Shown: positions 16,013-26,302 of the stretch, in pieces
Position numbering within the stretch: position 1 is the first letter of the stretch
Layout: each line of letters starts with the position of its first letter
DNA from: Armatimonadota bacterium
GTDB taxonomy: Bacteria > Sysuimicrobiota > Sysuimicrobiia > Sysuimicrobiales > Humicultoraceae
NCBI GenBank assembly: GCA_031081585.1
Contig: JAVHLY010000010.1
Span: 1-64,000, forward strand
Direction: 5' to 3'
DNA length: 64,000 nucleotides
The notes under the pieces: model-generated
The model's input: the letters and a program-made list of their open reading frames with translations, nothing else
Database searches by the model: none
What the model was told of the DNA's origin: nothing
Translations under genes and position numbers: made by a program

Positions 16013-17568
16013 GCCTGGCCGCCGCGCCCCTGCCTGCGGTCCCCGCCGTGGAGGTGCGCGGCGTGAGCAAGGCCTTCCCCGGCGTGCGTGCGCTCGACGG
16101 GGTGAGCCTGCGCATCCGCGGCGGCACCGTCCATGCCATCGTGGGGGAGAACGGGGCCGGCAAGTCCACGCTGATCAAGATCCTCACGGGCGTCTACCGG
16201 CCGGACGGGGGTGAGATCCTGGTGGACGGCCGCCCGGTCGTGATCGACAGCCCGGCGGCGGCGCGCCGCCTGGGCCTGGCGGCGATCTACCAGGAGCTCA
16301 CCCTGGTCCCGGAGATGACCGTAGCCGAGAACATTGCGCTGGGCCGCTTCCCGGCCCGCCTGGGCGTGGTGGACCGGCGGCGGCTGGAGGCCCGCGCCCG
16401 CGAGGCGTTGGCCCTGCTGGGCGAGCCCATCGACCCGCGCCTCCCGGTGCGCCGCCTCTCCGTGGCGCGGCAGCAGATGGTGGCCGTGGCCAAGGCCCTG
16501 GCCGCGGAGGCCCGCATCCTGATCATGGACGAGCCCACCGCCGCCCTCCCCCAGCGTGAGATCGCCCGGCTCTTCCGCGTCATCCGGCGGCTGCGCGACC
16601 AGGGGGTCACCTTCATCTACATCAGCCACCGGCTGGAGGAGATCTTCGAGATCGCCGACCACGTGACCGTGCTGCGCGACGGCCGGGTGGTGGGGGACCT
16701 CCCCGTGGCTGAGGCGGACGGAGACCGCATCGTCGCCCTGATGATCGGCCGCCAGCTCCACGAGTTCTTCCCCCGCGAGCGCCACACCCCGGGGGAGGAG
16801 GTGCTGCGCGTGGAGGGCCTCTCCGCTCCGCCGCGCGTCGTCGACGTCAGCTTCACCCTGCGGCGCGGGGAGATCCTCGGCCTGGCCGGGATGGTCGGCT
16901 CCGGGCGCACGGAGCTGGTGCGGGCCCTCTTCGGCGCCGACCCCGTGGCGGGCGGGCGCGTCCTCCTGGAGGGCCGGCCGGTGCGCTTCCGCTCGCCGCG
17001 CCAGGCCATCGCGCAGGGGGTGGGCCTGCTGCCGGAGGAGCGCAAGGGACAGGGGCTCGTCCTCGCCCTCAGCCTGCGCGACAACATCTCCCTGGCCGTA
17101 CTCGACCGCCTCGCCCGCCTGGGCGTGATCCAGGCGGCCCGGCAGACGCGCCTCGTGGCCGACCTGGTGCGCCGCCTGGACATCCGCACGCCGGGCCTGG
17201 AGCAACCGGTGATGTACCTGAGCGGGGGCAACCAGCAGAAGACGGTGCTGGCCCGCTGGCTGGCCCGCCGCTGCCGCGTGCTGATCTTCGACGAGCCCAC
17301 CCGCGGGATCGACGTGGGGGCGAAGGCGGAGATCTACCGGCTGATGAGCGCCATCTGCCGGGAGGGCGGGGCCATCATCATGGTCTCCTCCGACCTCCCG
17401 GAGCTGCTCTCCATGAGCGACCGCATCCTGGTCATGCGCCAGGGGCGCGTGGTGGGGGAGCTGCATCGGGAGGAGGCCAGCGAGGAGCGCGTCCTCAACC
17501 TGGCCCTGGGCGTGGAAGCCGGCGAGGCCGGAGGAGGGGTGGATGGCGGAGCCGTCGTCGGTGGGTAA
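16009..17568 (+). CDS. ribose-type sugar ABC transporter, double ATPase subunit
   Basis: 519 residues with two ABC domains in the RbsA/MglA layout. Domain 1 has Walker A GENGAGKST (46-54) and Walker B ILIMDEPTAAL. Its signature is the degenerate RRLSVARQQ. Domain 2 has the short, degenerate P-loop GMVGSGRTEL usual for this family, a normal signature YLSGGNQQK and LIFDEPTRGIDVG. It energises import through the permease encoded next. The GTG overlaps the cupin stop by 3 bases. Its C-terminus overlaps the permease start by 26 bases. Confidence 0.92.
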   Translation: MSLAAAPLPAVPAVEVRGVSKAFPGVRALDGVSLRIRGGTVHAIVGENGAGKSTLIKILTGVYRPDGGEILVDGRPVVIDSPAAARRLGLAAIYQELTLVPEMTVAENIALGRFPARLGVVDRRRLEARAREALALLGEPIDPRLPVRRLSVARQQMVAVAKALAAEARILIMDEPTAALPQREIARLFRVIRRLRDQGVTFIYISHRLEEIFEIADHVTVLRDGRVVGDLPVAEADGDRIVALMIGRQLHEFFPRERHTPGEEVLRVEGLSAPPRVVDVSFTLRRGEILGLAGMVGSGRTELVRALFGADPVAGGRVLLEGRPVRFRSPRQAIAQGVGLLPEERKGQGLVLALSLRDNISLAVLDRLARLGVIQAARQTRLVADLVRRLDIRTPGLEQPVMYLSGGNQQKTVLARWLARRCRVLIFDEPTRGIDVGAKAEIYRLMSAICREGGAIIMVSSDLPELLSMSDRILVMRQGRVVGELHREEASEERVLNLALGVEAGEAGGGVDGGAVVGG

Positions 17569-18556
17569 GGGGGCGGCGCTGCCGGCGGCGGAGCGGCGTC
17601 CGGCGCCCACGCCGGGGGAGGCCCTCCTGGCCGTGTGGGACCGTTACGGCATCCTCATCGCCCTGCTGGTCGTCTCCCTGACCATCGGGGCGCTGGAGCC
17701 GGTCTTCTTCTCCCCCATCAACATCCTCAACGTCGTCCGCCAGATCTCCATCATCGGCATCATCGCCGTGGGCGAGACGATGGTCATCCTGCTGGGCGGC
17801 ATCGACCTGTCGGTGGGCTCGGTGGTGGCCTTCACGGGCGCGGTGGCGGCCACGCTGATGGTGCCGCTGGCCCAGCCCATCCCCCTGGCTGCAGCCGCGG
17901 CGCTGCTGGTCGGGTTGGCCATCGGCTTCCTGAACGGCTTCGTCAGCCGCAAGGGCGGCATGCACCCGTTCATCGTCACCCTGGGGACGCTCAGCGTCTG
18001 CCGCGGGCTGACGCTCATCCTGGCGGGCGGGCGTCCCATCTCCGGGCTGCCCGAGGCCTTCCTGTGGCTGGGCGGCGGGGAGGTGGGCCCCATCCCCGTC
18101 CCCGTCATCCTCTTCCTCGGCCTGGTGGTCCTGGCCGGCTTCGTCCTGCGGCGGACCACCTTCGGCCGCAGTATCTACGCCATCGGCGGCAACGAGGAGG
18201 CGGCGCGGCTCTCCGGGGTGGCGGTGGACCGCATCTACATCGCCACCTTCGCGCTGGCCGGGCTGCTGTCGGGGCTCGCCGGGCTCGTCCTCACCTCCCG
18301 GCTGAACTCGGCGGAGCTGGTAGCCGGGCAGGGCTACGAGCTGGACGTCATCGCGGCGGTCGTCATCGGCGGCACCAGCCTCTTCGGCGGCGTGGGCTCG
18401 GTGTACGGGACGCTGGTCGGGGCGCTGCTCATCGGGGTGATCTCCAACGGGCTCAACCTGCTCGGCGTCTCCTCGTACTGGCAGCTGGTCGTGAAGGGGC
18501 TGGTGATCGTCGTGGCGGCCCTCATCGACAACCTCAAGCGCCGGTTCCGCCGTTAG
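17543..18556 (+). CDS. ribose-type sugar ABC transporter permease
   Basis: 337 residues with about nine or ten hydrophobic segments, of the RbsC/AraH family. Conserved motifs are MVILLGGIDLSVGS, the cytoplasmic loop YAIGGNEEAARLSGV that contacts the ATPase, and AAVVIGGTSLFGG near the C-terminus. It forms the membrane channel with the 16009 ATPase and the 18657 binding protein. The ATG at 17543 lies within the end of the ATPase gene, so translation is coupled. Confidence 0.93.
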   Translation: MAEPSSVGKGAALPAAERRPAPTPGEALLAVWDRYGILIALLVVSLTIGALEPVFFSPINILNVVRQISIIGIIAVGETMVILLGGIDLSVGSVVAFTGAVAATLMVPLAQPIPLAAAAALLVGLAIGFLNGFVSRKGGMHPFIVTLGTLSVCRGLTLILAGGRPISGLPEAFLWLGGGEVGPIPVPVILFLGLVVLAGFVLRRTTFGRSIYAIGGNEEAARLSGVAVDRIYIATFALAGLLSGLAGLVLTSRLNSAELVAGQGYELDVIAAVVIGGTSLFGGVGSVYGTLVGALLIGVISNGLNLLGVSSYWQLVVKGLVIVVAALIDNLKRRFRR

Positions 18557-18656
18557 CCGACCGGCCGGCGCGGAAGGAGGTGGGAGTGGACCGGGTCGGG
18601 CCTCGGGAGGGTCGCCTCCCGGCCGTCGTACACGCTTCGCAGGGAGGAGGGAGACC

Positions 18657-19634
18657 GTGCAGCGCAGGCTCTGGCAGATCGCCATCGCCGTGATTGCGGT
18701 CCTCCTGGTGCTGCAGGCGCCGGGGCCGCTCCCGGCCGCCGCACCACGGACCATCACCATCGGGCTCTCGTTCCCCTCGCTCTCCTTCGCCTGGTTCGCC
18801 TTCCTGGAGAAGGCGGTCAAGGACAAGGCGCGGCAGCTGGGGAACGTGAACGTCCTCTCCGTCGAGTCGCAGAACCAGGTCTCCAAGCAGGTGGCGGACA
18901 TCGAGGACATGATCGTCAAGAAAGTGGACGGCGTCCTCCTCGTCCCCATCGAGGTGCGGGCTGTCATCCCCGCCGTGCGCGCACTCAACCGCGCCAGGAT
19001 CCCCGTCGTGACCGTGGACCGGCGCCTGGAGGCCGGCGCGGGGGTGCAGATCCTGGCCCACGTGGGCGCGGATAACGTCGAGGGCGGCCGCATCGCCGGC
19101 CGCTACGTGGCCGACCAGCTCCGGGCCAAGTACGGCGAGGTCCGGGGCACCGTGGTGGAGCTCTACGGCACGCCCGGGGCGGGCCCCGCCATCGACCGCA
19201 GCCGGGGGTTCCGCGAGGTGCTCGACCGCTACCAGGGCGTGACCGTCAGGCAGTACACGGCGAACTTCCGCCGCGAGGACGGGCTGAAGGTCATGGAGGA
19301 CGCCCTGCAGGCCCTGCCGCGCATCGACGCGGTCTTCGGGGCCAACGACGAGATGATCCTGGGGGCGCTCGAGGCGATGAAGGCCAGCGGCAAGGTGAAG
19401 GTGGCCGACGTAATCACCGTGGGGTTCGACGCCCTGCCCGACGCGCTGCGGGCCATCCGGAACGGGGTGCTGGACGCCACCATCGAGCAATTCCCCGGCC
19501 GGCAGGCGTCCACCGGCTTCGAGATCCTGGTGGCATACATCCGGGAGCAGAAACGCCCGGCGTCGGCTACCGTGCTGATCAAGCCGCTGCTCATCACCAA
19601 GAGCAACCTCAACCGGGCGGAGAAGGGCTTCTAG
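18657..19634 (+). CDS. sugar ABC transporter periplasmic binding protein (RbsB-like)
   Basis: 325 residues. A signal peptide (about 1-28, cleavage near AAAPRT) precedes a type I periplasmic-binding fold of the RbsB group: IGLSFPSLSFAWF, ESQNQVSKQVADIEDMI, VPVVTVDRRLEA-type strand and GANDEMILGAL. It binds a pentose or hexose in the periplasm for the 16009/17543 transporter. GTG start after GGGAGGAGGG. A 100-base gap separates it from the permease. It is distantly related to the next binding protein at 19675, which belongs to another transporter. Confidence 0.9.
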   Translation: MQRRLWQIAIAVIAVLLVLQAPGPLPAAAPRTITIGLSFPSLSFAWFAFLEKAVKDKARQLGNVNVLSVESQNQVSKQVADIEDMIVKKVDGVLLVPIEVRAVIPAVRALNRARIPVVTVDRRLEAGAGVQILAHVGADNVEGGRIAGRYVADQLRAKYGEVRGTVVELYGTPGAGPAIDRSRGFREVLDRYQGVTVRQYTANFRREDGLKVMEDALQALPRIDAVFGANDEMILGALEAMKASGKVKVADVITVGFDALPDALRAIRNGVLDATIEQFPGRQASTGFEILVAYIREQKRPASATVLIKPLLITKSNLNRAEKGF

Positions 19635-19674
19635 CCCGGGGGGAACACCAGTCGGAGAGAAGGGAGGAGGAGCG

Positions 19675-20661
19675 ATGTCCCGACGCGTGTGGCTCCTGAC
19701 GCTGGCCGCCGTCGTGGCCCTGTGGCTGCTCCCGCCCGTCCAGGGGGCGGCGCGGCGCACCCAGGTGGCCTTCGTGCCGAAGCTGATTGGCATCCCCTAC
19801 TTCAACGCCATGGAGAAGGGCGGCAAGCAAGCGGCCGCCGACCTGAACGTCGAGTTCGTCTACACGGGGCCGACCACGGCCGACTCGGCCGCGCAGATCC
19901 AGATCGTGGACAACCTCATCACCCGGGGCGTGCCGGCCATCGCCGTGGCCCCCAACGACCCCACGGCTATCGCCCCCACCCTGAAGAAGGGGAAGGACCG
20001 GGGGCTCAAGATGTTCACCTCCGACACCGACGCCCCCAACTCGGTGCGCGAGGTCTTCGTCAACCAGGCCCTGGCCGAGGACATCGGCAACACCATCATG
20101 GACGAGCTGGCCAGAATGATGGGCCGGCGGGGCGAGTATGCCATCGTCTCCTGCGGCCCCACGGCGCAGAACCTGAACGCCTGGATCGAGATCGAGAAGA
20201 AGCGCCAGGCCGAACGCTACCCGGAGATGAAGCTCGTCGCCCTGAAGTACGCCGGCGAGGACATCAACGAGGCGATCAAGGTGACACGCGACCTCATCAC
20301 CGCCTTCCCCAACCTCAAGGGCGTCATCGGCCAGTGCTCGACCTCGGCCCCGGGGGCGGCGGAAGCGGTGACGCAGATGGGGAAGATCGGCAAGGTCTTC
20401 GTCACCGGACTGTCGGTGCCCTCACTCATGCGCAAGTACGTGAAGAACGGGGCCGTGCCCAGCTTCGTCCTCTGGGACCCGGTGAAGCTGGGCTACCTGA
20501 CCGTCTGGGCGGGGAAGCAGCTCGTGGACGGCAAGCCATTCGCCGCGGTGAACACCGTCCCGACCATCGGCCAGGTGCGCTACTTCCCCCAGCAGCGCAT
20601 GCTGTTGCTGGGCCCGCCGACCGTCTTCACCAAGGCGAACGTCGACCGGTTCGACTTCTGA
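19675..20661 (+). CDS. rhaS: rhamnose ABC transporter substrate-binding protein (RhaS-like)
   Basis: 328 residues with a signal peptide (1-25). The mature start AFVPKLIGIPYFNAMEKGG is highly characteristic of RhaS/AI-2-type binding proteins, followed by YTGPTTADSAAQIQ and APNDPTAI. It heads a run of ATPase, two permeases and rhamnose catabolic genes, the same grouping as the rhizobial rhaSTPQ importer. The ligand L-rhamnose is inferred from that context. GGAGGAGCG precedes the ATG. Confidence 0.85.
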   Translation: MSRRVWLLTLAAVVALWLLPPVQGAARRTQVAFVPKLIGIPYFNAMEKGGKQAAADLNVEFVYTGPTTADSAAQIQIVDNLITRGVPAIAVAPNDPTAIAPTLKKGKDRGLKMFTSDTDAPNSVREVFVNQALAEDIGNTIMDELARMMGRRGEYAIVSCGPTAQNLNAWIEIEKKRQAERYPEMKLVALKYAGEDINEAIKVTRDLITAFPNLKGVIGQCSTSAPGAAEAVTQMGKIGKVFVTGLSVPSLMRKYVKNGAVPSFVLWDPVKLGYLTVWAGKQLVDGKPFAAVNTVPTIGQVRYFPQQRMLLLGPPTVFTKANVDRFDF

Positions 20662-20712
20662 GCGACGGAGGGGGCGAGGCTGGAGCGCCCCGTCCCCTCC
20701 CGGGCACCGACC

Positions 20713-22233
20713 ATGAGCGGGCTGCTCGCCGCGCGGGACGTCTCCAAGGCCTTCGGCGGTGTCGTCGCCGTCCGCCATGCCTCCTTCGACGTGCGCCCGG
20801 GGGAGGTGCACGCGCTGGTGGGGCAGAACGGCGCCGGGAAATCCACCCTCATCCGCATCCTCTCCGGGGCGCTGCAGCCCGACAACGGCCAGGTCCTCTA
20901 CGCAGGGCGGCCGGTGCACCTGACCTCGCCCCGGGTGGCCCAGGACCTGGGCATCGCCACCGTCTACCAGGACCCGCTGGTCTACCCCGACCTGAGCGTG
21001 GTGGAGAACATCTTCATGGGCCGGGAGTTGCGCGACCGCCTGGGCAACATCGACTGGGCAGCGCAGCGCCAGGCAGCCGCCCGCCTCTTCGCCGACCTGG
21101 GGATCCGCGGCACCTTTCTGACCCAGCCCATCGGCCGGCTGACCATCGGCATGCAGCAGCTCGTCCTGATCGTGAAGGCGCTCTCCCACGCCTCGCGGGT
21201 GATCATCCTGGACGAGCCCACCGCCATCCTCACCCAGGGCGAGACGGAGCGGCTCTTCGGGGTCATCCGGCGGCTGCGCGCCGGCGGGGTGGGGATCGTC
21301 TACATCAGCCACCGACTGGAGGAGATCTTCCAGATCGCCGACCGGGTGACGGTGATGAAGGACGGGGAGGTGCGCGGCACCTTCCCTGTCGGGGCGATCT
21401 CCCGCGACCGGCTGATCGACCTGATGGCGGGGGAGATCTTCCACGAGCGGGCCGCCCGCGACGGCCGACGCATCGGGGAGGTCGTCCTGCGCGTGGAGGA
21501 GCTGGCCGTCCCGCCGACGGTGAAGGGCGTCTCCTTCGACGTCCGGCGCGGCGAGGTGCTGGCCCTGTTCGGGCTAGTGGGCTCAGGGCGCACGCAGGTG
21601 GCCCATGCCCTCTTCGGCATCGCCCCGGCGGCCCGCGGCCGCATCCTCCTGGACGGGGAGCCGGTGGCGATCACCTCCCCGGAGCAGGCCCTGCGCCTCG
21701 GCATCGCCTACCTGCCCGAGGACCGCAAGGCCCAGGGGCTCTTCCTGCCGCTGCCGGTGCGCTACGACCTGACCGTGGCCATCCTGCCCGCCCTGCGCCG
21801 CCTGCTGGGCGCGGTGGACCGCCGCCGGGAAGAGGCGGCGGGCGCGGCGATGGTACGGGCGCTGGGGATCCGCACCCCCGGGCTGCACACCCCCACCCAG
21901 GCGCTCTCCGGAGGCAACCAGCAGAAGGTACTGCTGGGGCGCTGGCTGGCGCGCCGTCCCCGGCTGCTCATCCTCGACGAGCCCACCCGGGGCGTGGACG
22001 TCGCGGCCAAAGAGGAGATCCACGAACGCATCTTCGCCCTGGCGGCGGAGGGCGTCGCCGTCGTGGTCATCAGCAGCGAGCTCCCCGAGGTGCTGAAGCT
22101 GGCCGACCGCATCCTGGTCCTGCACGAGGGGCGCGTGACGGCGCTGGTGGCCCGGGGGGAGGTGGAAGGCGAGGCGGCCCTGCTGCGGGCCGCCACGGGA
22201 GCGCGGGAGGTCTATGCAAACCCTCCCGCTTGA
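20713..22233 (+). CDS. rhaT: rhamnose ABC transporter, double ATPase subunit (RhaT-like)
   Basis: 506 residues with two ABC domains. Domain 1 has GQNGAGKST and VIILDEPTAIL; domain 2 has the degenerate GLVGSGRTQV, ALSGGNQQK and LILDEPTRGVDVA. It is the energy subunit of the importer formed with the binding protein at 19675 and permeases at 22214 and 23241. No strong ribosome-binding site precedes the ATG. The symbol follows rhizobial usage, where rhaT names the ATPase; it is not the enterobacterial H+ symporter RhaT. Confidence 0.88.
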   Translation: MSGLLAARDVSKAFGGVVAVRHASFDVRPGEVHALVGQNGAGKSTLIRILSGALQPDNGQVLYAGRPVHLTSPRVAQDLGIATVYQDPLVYPDLSVVENIFMGRELRDRLGNIDWAAQRQAAARLFADLGIRGTFLTQPIGRLTIGMQQLVLIVKALSHASRVIILDEPTAILTQGETERLFGVIRRLRAGGVGIVYISHRLEEIFQIADRVTVMKDGEVRGTFPVGAISRDRLIDLMAGEIFHERAARDGRRIGEVVLRVEELAVPPTVKGVSFDVRRGEVLALFGLVGSGRTQVAHALFGIAPAARGRILLDGEPVAITSPEQALRLGIAYLPEDRKAQGLFLPLPVRYDLTVAILPALRRLLGAVDRRREEAAGAAMVRALGIRTPGLHTPTQALSGGNQQKVLLGRWLARRPRLLILDEPTRGVDVAAKEEIHERIFALAAEGVAVVVISSELPEVLKLADRILVLHEGRVTALVARGEVEGEAALLRAATGAREVYANPPA

Positions 22234-23203
22234 ACGGGTGCCCCCCGCCCCGGTGCTCGTGCGCGGCCTGGCGGTGCTGCGCACGCGCGAGGCCGGCGTC
22301 GTCCTCTTCATCCTCGGGCTGGGGCTCGCCCTGCACGCCTGGACGGGCCGCTTCCTCACCCCGACCAACCTGGCCAACGTCCTGCTGAACAGCGCCCCCA
22401 CTGCCGTCGTGGCCCTGGGGATGACCCTGGTCATCCTCACCGGCGGCATCGACGTCTCGGTGGGCTCGACGCTGGGTGTCACCGCCGTGCTCCTGGGCTA
22501 CGCCGCCACGGCGGGATGGCACCTGGGCCTCCTGATCGCGATCGGCGTGCTGAGCGGTCTCGTCCTGGGGATGGTCAACGGTGGGCTGGTCGCCCGGGCC
22601 GGCGTGATGCCCATCATCGCCACCCTCGCCACCCTCTCGCTCTACCGGGCGCTCACCTTCCAGCTCCTGCGCGGCAAGTGGATCGCCGACATTCCCCCGG
22701 TCCTGCGCCCGCTGGGGCTCGGCACGGTGGGCGGGGTGCCGGTGGCCGCCCTCCTGGCCCTCGCCCTCACCCTCCTCTTCGCCTACGTCACCGCCCGGCG
22801 GCCGCTGGGGCGGCACATCTACGCGGTGGGCGGCAACGCCGAAGCGGCACGCCTGGCCGGGATCGACGTGGCCAGGGTGGCCTTCGTCGTCTACGGCGTG
22901 ACGGGCATGCTGGTGGGCGTGGCCGCGCTCCTCTACGTCGGCCAGACCGGCTTCGTGCAGTCCAACACGGGCGTGGGGTTCGAGCTGCAGGTGATCGCTG
23001 CCGTGGTGTTGGGCGGGACCTCCATCCTGGGCGGGCGCGGCAGCGTCGTGGGCAGCGTCCTGGGCGCCGTGCTGGTGGGCCAGATCAAGAACGGGCTGAT
23101 CCTGATGAACGTGAGCGGGCTGGCCGAGGGGATGGTGGCCGGCGTCCTGATCCTGCTGGCCGTGGCCGTCGACCTGCTGCGCACCCGGCGGGGAACCCCC
23201 TGA
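22214..23203 (+). CDS. rhaP: rhamnose ABC transporter permease (RhaP-like)
   Basis: 329 residues of the RbsC-type permease family with several membrane segments. MTLVILTGGIDVSVGS, YAVGGNAEAARLAGI and AAVVLGGTSILGGRGS are the expected motifs. It overlaps the ATPase gene by 20 bases and has GGGAGGT before its ATG. It pairs with the next permease (23241) as a heterodimer, as in the rhizobial rhamnose importer. Confidence 0.88.
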   Translation: MQTLPLERVPPAPVLVRGLAVLRTREAGVVLFILGLGLALHAWTGRFLTPTNLANVLLNSAPTAVVALGMTLVILTGGIDVSVGSTLGVTAVLLGYAATAGWHLGLLIAIGVLSGLVLGMVNGGLVARAGVMPIIATLATLSLYRALTFQLLRGKWIADIPPVLRPLGLGTVGGVPVAALLALALTLLFAYVTARRPLGRHIYAVGGNAEAARLAGIDVARVAFVVYGVTGMLVGVAALLYVGQTGFVQSNTGVGFELQVIAAVVLGGTSILGGRGSVVGSVLGAVLVGQIKNGLILMNVSGLAEGMVAGVLILLAVAVDLLRTRRGTP

Positions 23204-23240
23204 TGGGGTGCGGCCGGCGCTGGGCACTGGGAGGTCCCTG

Positions 23241-24224
23241 ATGGCTGCGCGGCTGCTGCGTGCCGTCGCCGCCGACCGCCCCCGCTTCCTCCTCGCCCTG
23301 CTGGTGGCCAGCTACGCCCTCTTCGCTCTGAGCGTCGACGGCTTCGCCACGCTCTACAACACCCTGAACATGACGCGCTACGGGGTCGAGATCGGCCTGC
23401 TGGCCCTGGGCGAGACTCTGGTGATCATCTCCGGCGGGGGCTCCATCGACCTCTCCGTCGGCTCGATGCTGAGCCTGGCCGGCATCGTCATGGGCCTGCT
23501 GGTCAAGCACCTGGCAGTGGACGTGTGGCTGGCTGCAGGCGCCGCCGTCCTCAGCGGGGCGGTGATGGGCGCCCTCAACGCCCTCTGCATCACCGCGCTG
23601 CGCATTCCCGCCCTCATCGTCACCCTGGGCACGCTCTACATCTACGGGTCGGCGGCGCTGGTGCTGACGGACACCGTGCCCATCTCGGGGTTGCCGGAAC
23701 GCTTCTACGTCCTGGGCCAGGGGGAAGTGCTGGGAATCCCCCTCCAGGTGGTGCTGGTCTTCCTCCCCGTGGCGCTGCTGCTGCACACTCTGCTGCGGCA
23801 CACGGTCTTCGGCCGTCACCTCTACGGCGTCGGCACGAACGAGGTGGCGGCGCGCTTCGCGGCCATCCCCGTGGAGCGGGTGCGATTCTGGGTCTTCACC
23901 CTCTCCGGCCTGCTCGCCGGAGTGGCCGCGGTCGTGATCACGTCCCGGGTGGCCAGCGCCCGCCCGGACGCGGGCTTTGGCTACGAGCTGCAGGCCATCA
24001 CCATCGCCGTGCTGGGCGGCACCCACATCGCCGGCGGCGAGGGCACCGTGCTGGGGACGGTGCTGGGCGTGGCCGTCATCACCGTGCTCTCCAACGGCCT
24101 GCAGCTGGCAGGCATCCACCCGATCTGGCAACTGGGGGCGGTGGGCGCGGTCCTGGCGGGCACCGTGGTCCTCAACCAGTGGCTGGCCCGCCGGGGGATG
24201 GCGGTGGGCGTGCAGGGAGGGTGA
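23241..24224 (+). CDS. rhaQ: rhamnose ABC transporter permease (RhaQ-like)
   Basis: 327 residues, a second RbsC-type permease. LVIISGGGSIDLSVGSM, YGVGTNEVAARFAAI and IAVLGGTHIAGGEGT follow the family pattern but diverge from the first permease (for example GTNE in place of GGNE). This fits a distinct heterodimer partner rather than a recent duplicate. ATG 23241 follows GGGAGGTCCCTG and was preferred over an earlier in-frame codon that lacks a ribosome-binding site. Confidence 0.88.
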   Translation: MAARLLRAVAADRPRFLLALLVASYALFALSVDGFATLYNTLNMTRYGVEIGLLALGETLVIISGGGSIDLSVGSMLSLAGIVMGLLVKHLAVDVWLAAGAAVLSGAVMGALNALCITALRIPALIVTLGTLYIYGSAALVLTDTVPISGLPERFYVLGQGEVLGIPLQVVLVFLPVALLLHTLLRHTVFGRHLYGVGTNEVAARFAAIPVERVRFWVFTLSGLLAGVAAVVITSRVASARPDAGFGYELQAITIAVLGGTHIAGGEGTVLGTVLGVAVITVLSNGLQLAGIHPIWQLGAVGAVLAGTVVLNQWLARRGMAVGVQGG

Positions 24225-24231
24225 AGCGGTG

Positions 24232-26289
24232 ATGCGGCCGGCGTGGTCGGAGGCGGAGGTCCACGGACGCACTCCCCTGGAGCAGCTCGTCTACCGCTCC
24301 CGGCTCCTGGGACAGGACCCCACCATCGTCAACTGGAAGGGCGGCAACACCTCGGCCAAGGCGGAGGAGGTGGACCACACCGGGCGCCGGGTGCGCACGC
24401 TGTGGATCAAGGGCAGCGGCTCGGACATGCGCACCGCCACCGTGCGCGACTTCGCCGGCCTGCGCCTGGACGAGGTCCTGCTGCTCGAAGCACGGGACCA
24501 CCTCTCCGACGAGGAGATGGTGGACTACCTCCAGCGCTGCCTCCTGCGGCCCGACTACCCCCGACCGTCCATCGAGACGCTCCTGCACGCCTTCCTGCCC
24601 TTCGCCCACGTCGACCACACCCACCCCGACGCGGTGATCGCCTTCTGCACCGCCGACCGCGGCGAGGCGGTGACGCGCGAGGTCTTCGGCGATGCCGTCC
24701 TCTGGATCCCCTACCAGCGCCCCGGCTTTGCCCTCAGCAAGGCGGTGGCCGCGGCGGTGCGCCGCCACCCCCAGGCCCGGGCGGTCTTCCTGGCCAAGCA
24801 CGGCCTGGTGACGTGGGGGGAGGACGCGCGCAGCTGCTACGAGGCCACCCTGGCGATCGTCGCCCAGGCGGAGGAGGCCATCGCCCGCCGCCGGCCCCGC
24901 GTGCCCTTCGGCGGCCTCCGGGTCACGCCCGCAGCCGAACGGGAACGGCGGCGCCTCCTCACCCACCTGCTGCCCCGGGTGCGCGGGGTGGTGAGCCAGC
25001 GCCGGCCGGCCATCCTCCACGTCGACACCACCCCCGACGTGATGGCCTTCGTGTGCAGCGAGCAGCTCACCACCCTGGCCACCGTCGGTGCGGCCTGCCC
25101 CGACCACCTGGTGCACACCAAGCACCGGCCGTGCATCGTGCCGGCCGGGGCCGAGGCCGGGCCGGAGGGCCTGGCAGGCGCGGCGGTGGCCGCCGTCAAG
25201 GAGTACGCGGCGGCGTACGAGCGCTACCAGGCCACCCACCGCCGGCCGGGCGACCCCGAGGGGGACCCCTTCCCGCGCGTCCTCCTCCTCCCCGGGCTCG
25301 GCATGGTCACCACCGGCCCCACCAAGGAGGCGGCGGCGCGCACGGCCGACCTCTACCACCGCGCCATCGCCGTCATGGCCGGCGCCGAGGCACTGGGCAC
25401 CTTCACCTCCCTCACGGACCGCGAGGCCTACGACGTGGAGTTCTGGCCCCTCGAGCTCTACAAACTCACCCTGGCGCCGCCTCCGCGCGAGCTGCACGGC
25501 CGCGTCGCCCTGGTGACCGGAGGCGCCGGGGCCATCGGGCGGGCGGTGGCCGAGCGCCTGGCGCAGGAAGGCGCGCACGTGGCACTGCTCGACATCGACG
25601 CGGACGGGGCCGCGGCGGTGGCGGCGGAGCTGCGGGAGCGCTTCGGCGAGGGACGCGCGCTCGGCCTCCCCGGTGACGTCACCGACGAGGCGGCAGTCCA
25701 GGCGGCCTACGAGCGCCTCGTGCTGGAGTACGGCGGCGTGGACATCGTGGTGAACAACGCCGGCGTGGCGCTGGCCCGGCCGGTGGAGGAGACCTCCGCC
25801 GACGAGTGGGATCGCCTCTTCGCCGTGCTGGCGCGCGGCTACTTCCTCGTCGCCCGGGAGGCGTTCCGGGTGCTGCGGGCCCAGGGCCGGGGCGGGGCGC
25901 TCGTCTTCGTCACCAGCAAGAACGCTCTCCTGGCCGGGCGCAACAGCGCCGCCTACAACGCCGCCAAGGCGGCGGAGCAGCACCTGATGCGCTCGCTGGC
26001 CGAGGAGGGGGGCGAGGCCGGCATCCGCGTGAACGCCGTGGCCCCCGATGCGGTGCTGCGCGGCTCGCGCATCTGGTCGGGGACCTGGCGCCAGCAGCGG
26101 GCGCGGGACTACGGGGTGGAGGAGACGGAGCTGGAGGCCTTCTACCGGGCCCGCACCACGCTCAAGGTGAACGTCTTCCCGGAGGACGTGGCGGAGGCGG
26201 TCTACTTCCTCGTCTCACCGCGGTCGGCGAAGACGACGGGGTGCACCATCACCGTGGACGGCGGCGTCCCGGGCGCGTACACGCGCTGA
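24232..26289 (+). CDS. rhaE: bifunctional rhamnulose-1-phosphate aldolase/short-chain dehydrogenase
   Basis: 685 residues with two domains. Residues about 1-410 form a class II aldolase/adducin domain with metal-binding [10 protein letters not shown] and [11 protein letters not shown]. Residues about 420-685 are an SDR with [21 protein letters not shown] and the YNAAK catalytic pair. The aldolase half splits rhamnulose 1-phosphate into DHAP and L-lactaldehyde; the SDR half is thought to oxidise the lactaldehyde. The same fused architecture accompanies RhaI in rhizobia and some Gram-positives. It starts 7 bases after the permease stop. Confidence 0.9.
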   Translation: MRPAWSEAEVHGRTPLEQLVYRSRLLGQDPTIVNWKGGNTSAKAEEVDHTGRRVRTLWIKGSGSDMRTATVRDFAGLRLDEVLLLEARDHLSDEEMVDYLQRCLLRPDYPRPSIETLLHAFLPFAHVDHTHPDAVIAFCTADRGEAVTREVFGDAVLWIPYQRPGFALSKAVAAAVRRHPQARAVFLAKHGLVTWGEDARSCYEATLAIVAQAEEAIARRRPRVPFGGLRVTPAAERERRRLLTHLLPRVRGVVSQRRPAILHVDTTPDVMAFVCSEQLTTLATVGAACPDHLVHTKHRPCIVPAGAEAGPEGLAGAAVAAVKEYAAAYERYQATHRRPGDPEGDPFPRVLLLPGLGMVTTGPTKEAAARTADLYHRAIAVMAGAEALGTFTSLTDREAYDVEFWPLELYKLTLAPPPRELHGRVALVTGGAGAIGRAVAERLAQEGAHVALLDIDADGAAAVAAELRERFGEGRALGLPGDVTDEAAVQAAYERLVLEYGGVDIVVNNAGVALARPVEETSADEWDRLFAVLARGYFLVAREAFRVLRAQGRGGALVFVTSKNALLAGRNSAAYNAAKAAEQHLMRSLAEEGGEAGIRVNAVAPDAVLRGSRIWSGTWRQQRARDYGVEETELEAFYRARTTLKVNVFPEDVAEAVYFLVSPRSAKTTGCTITVDGGVPGAYTR

Positions 26290-26302
26290 GGAGGGCGGCG
26301 GC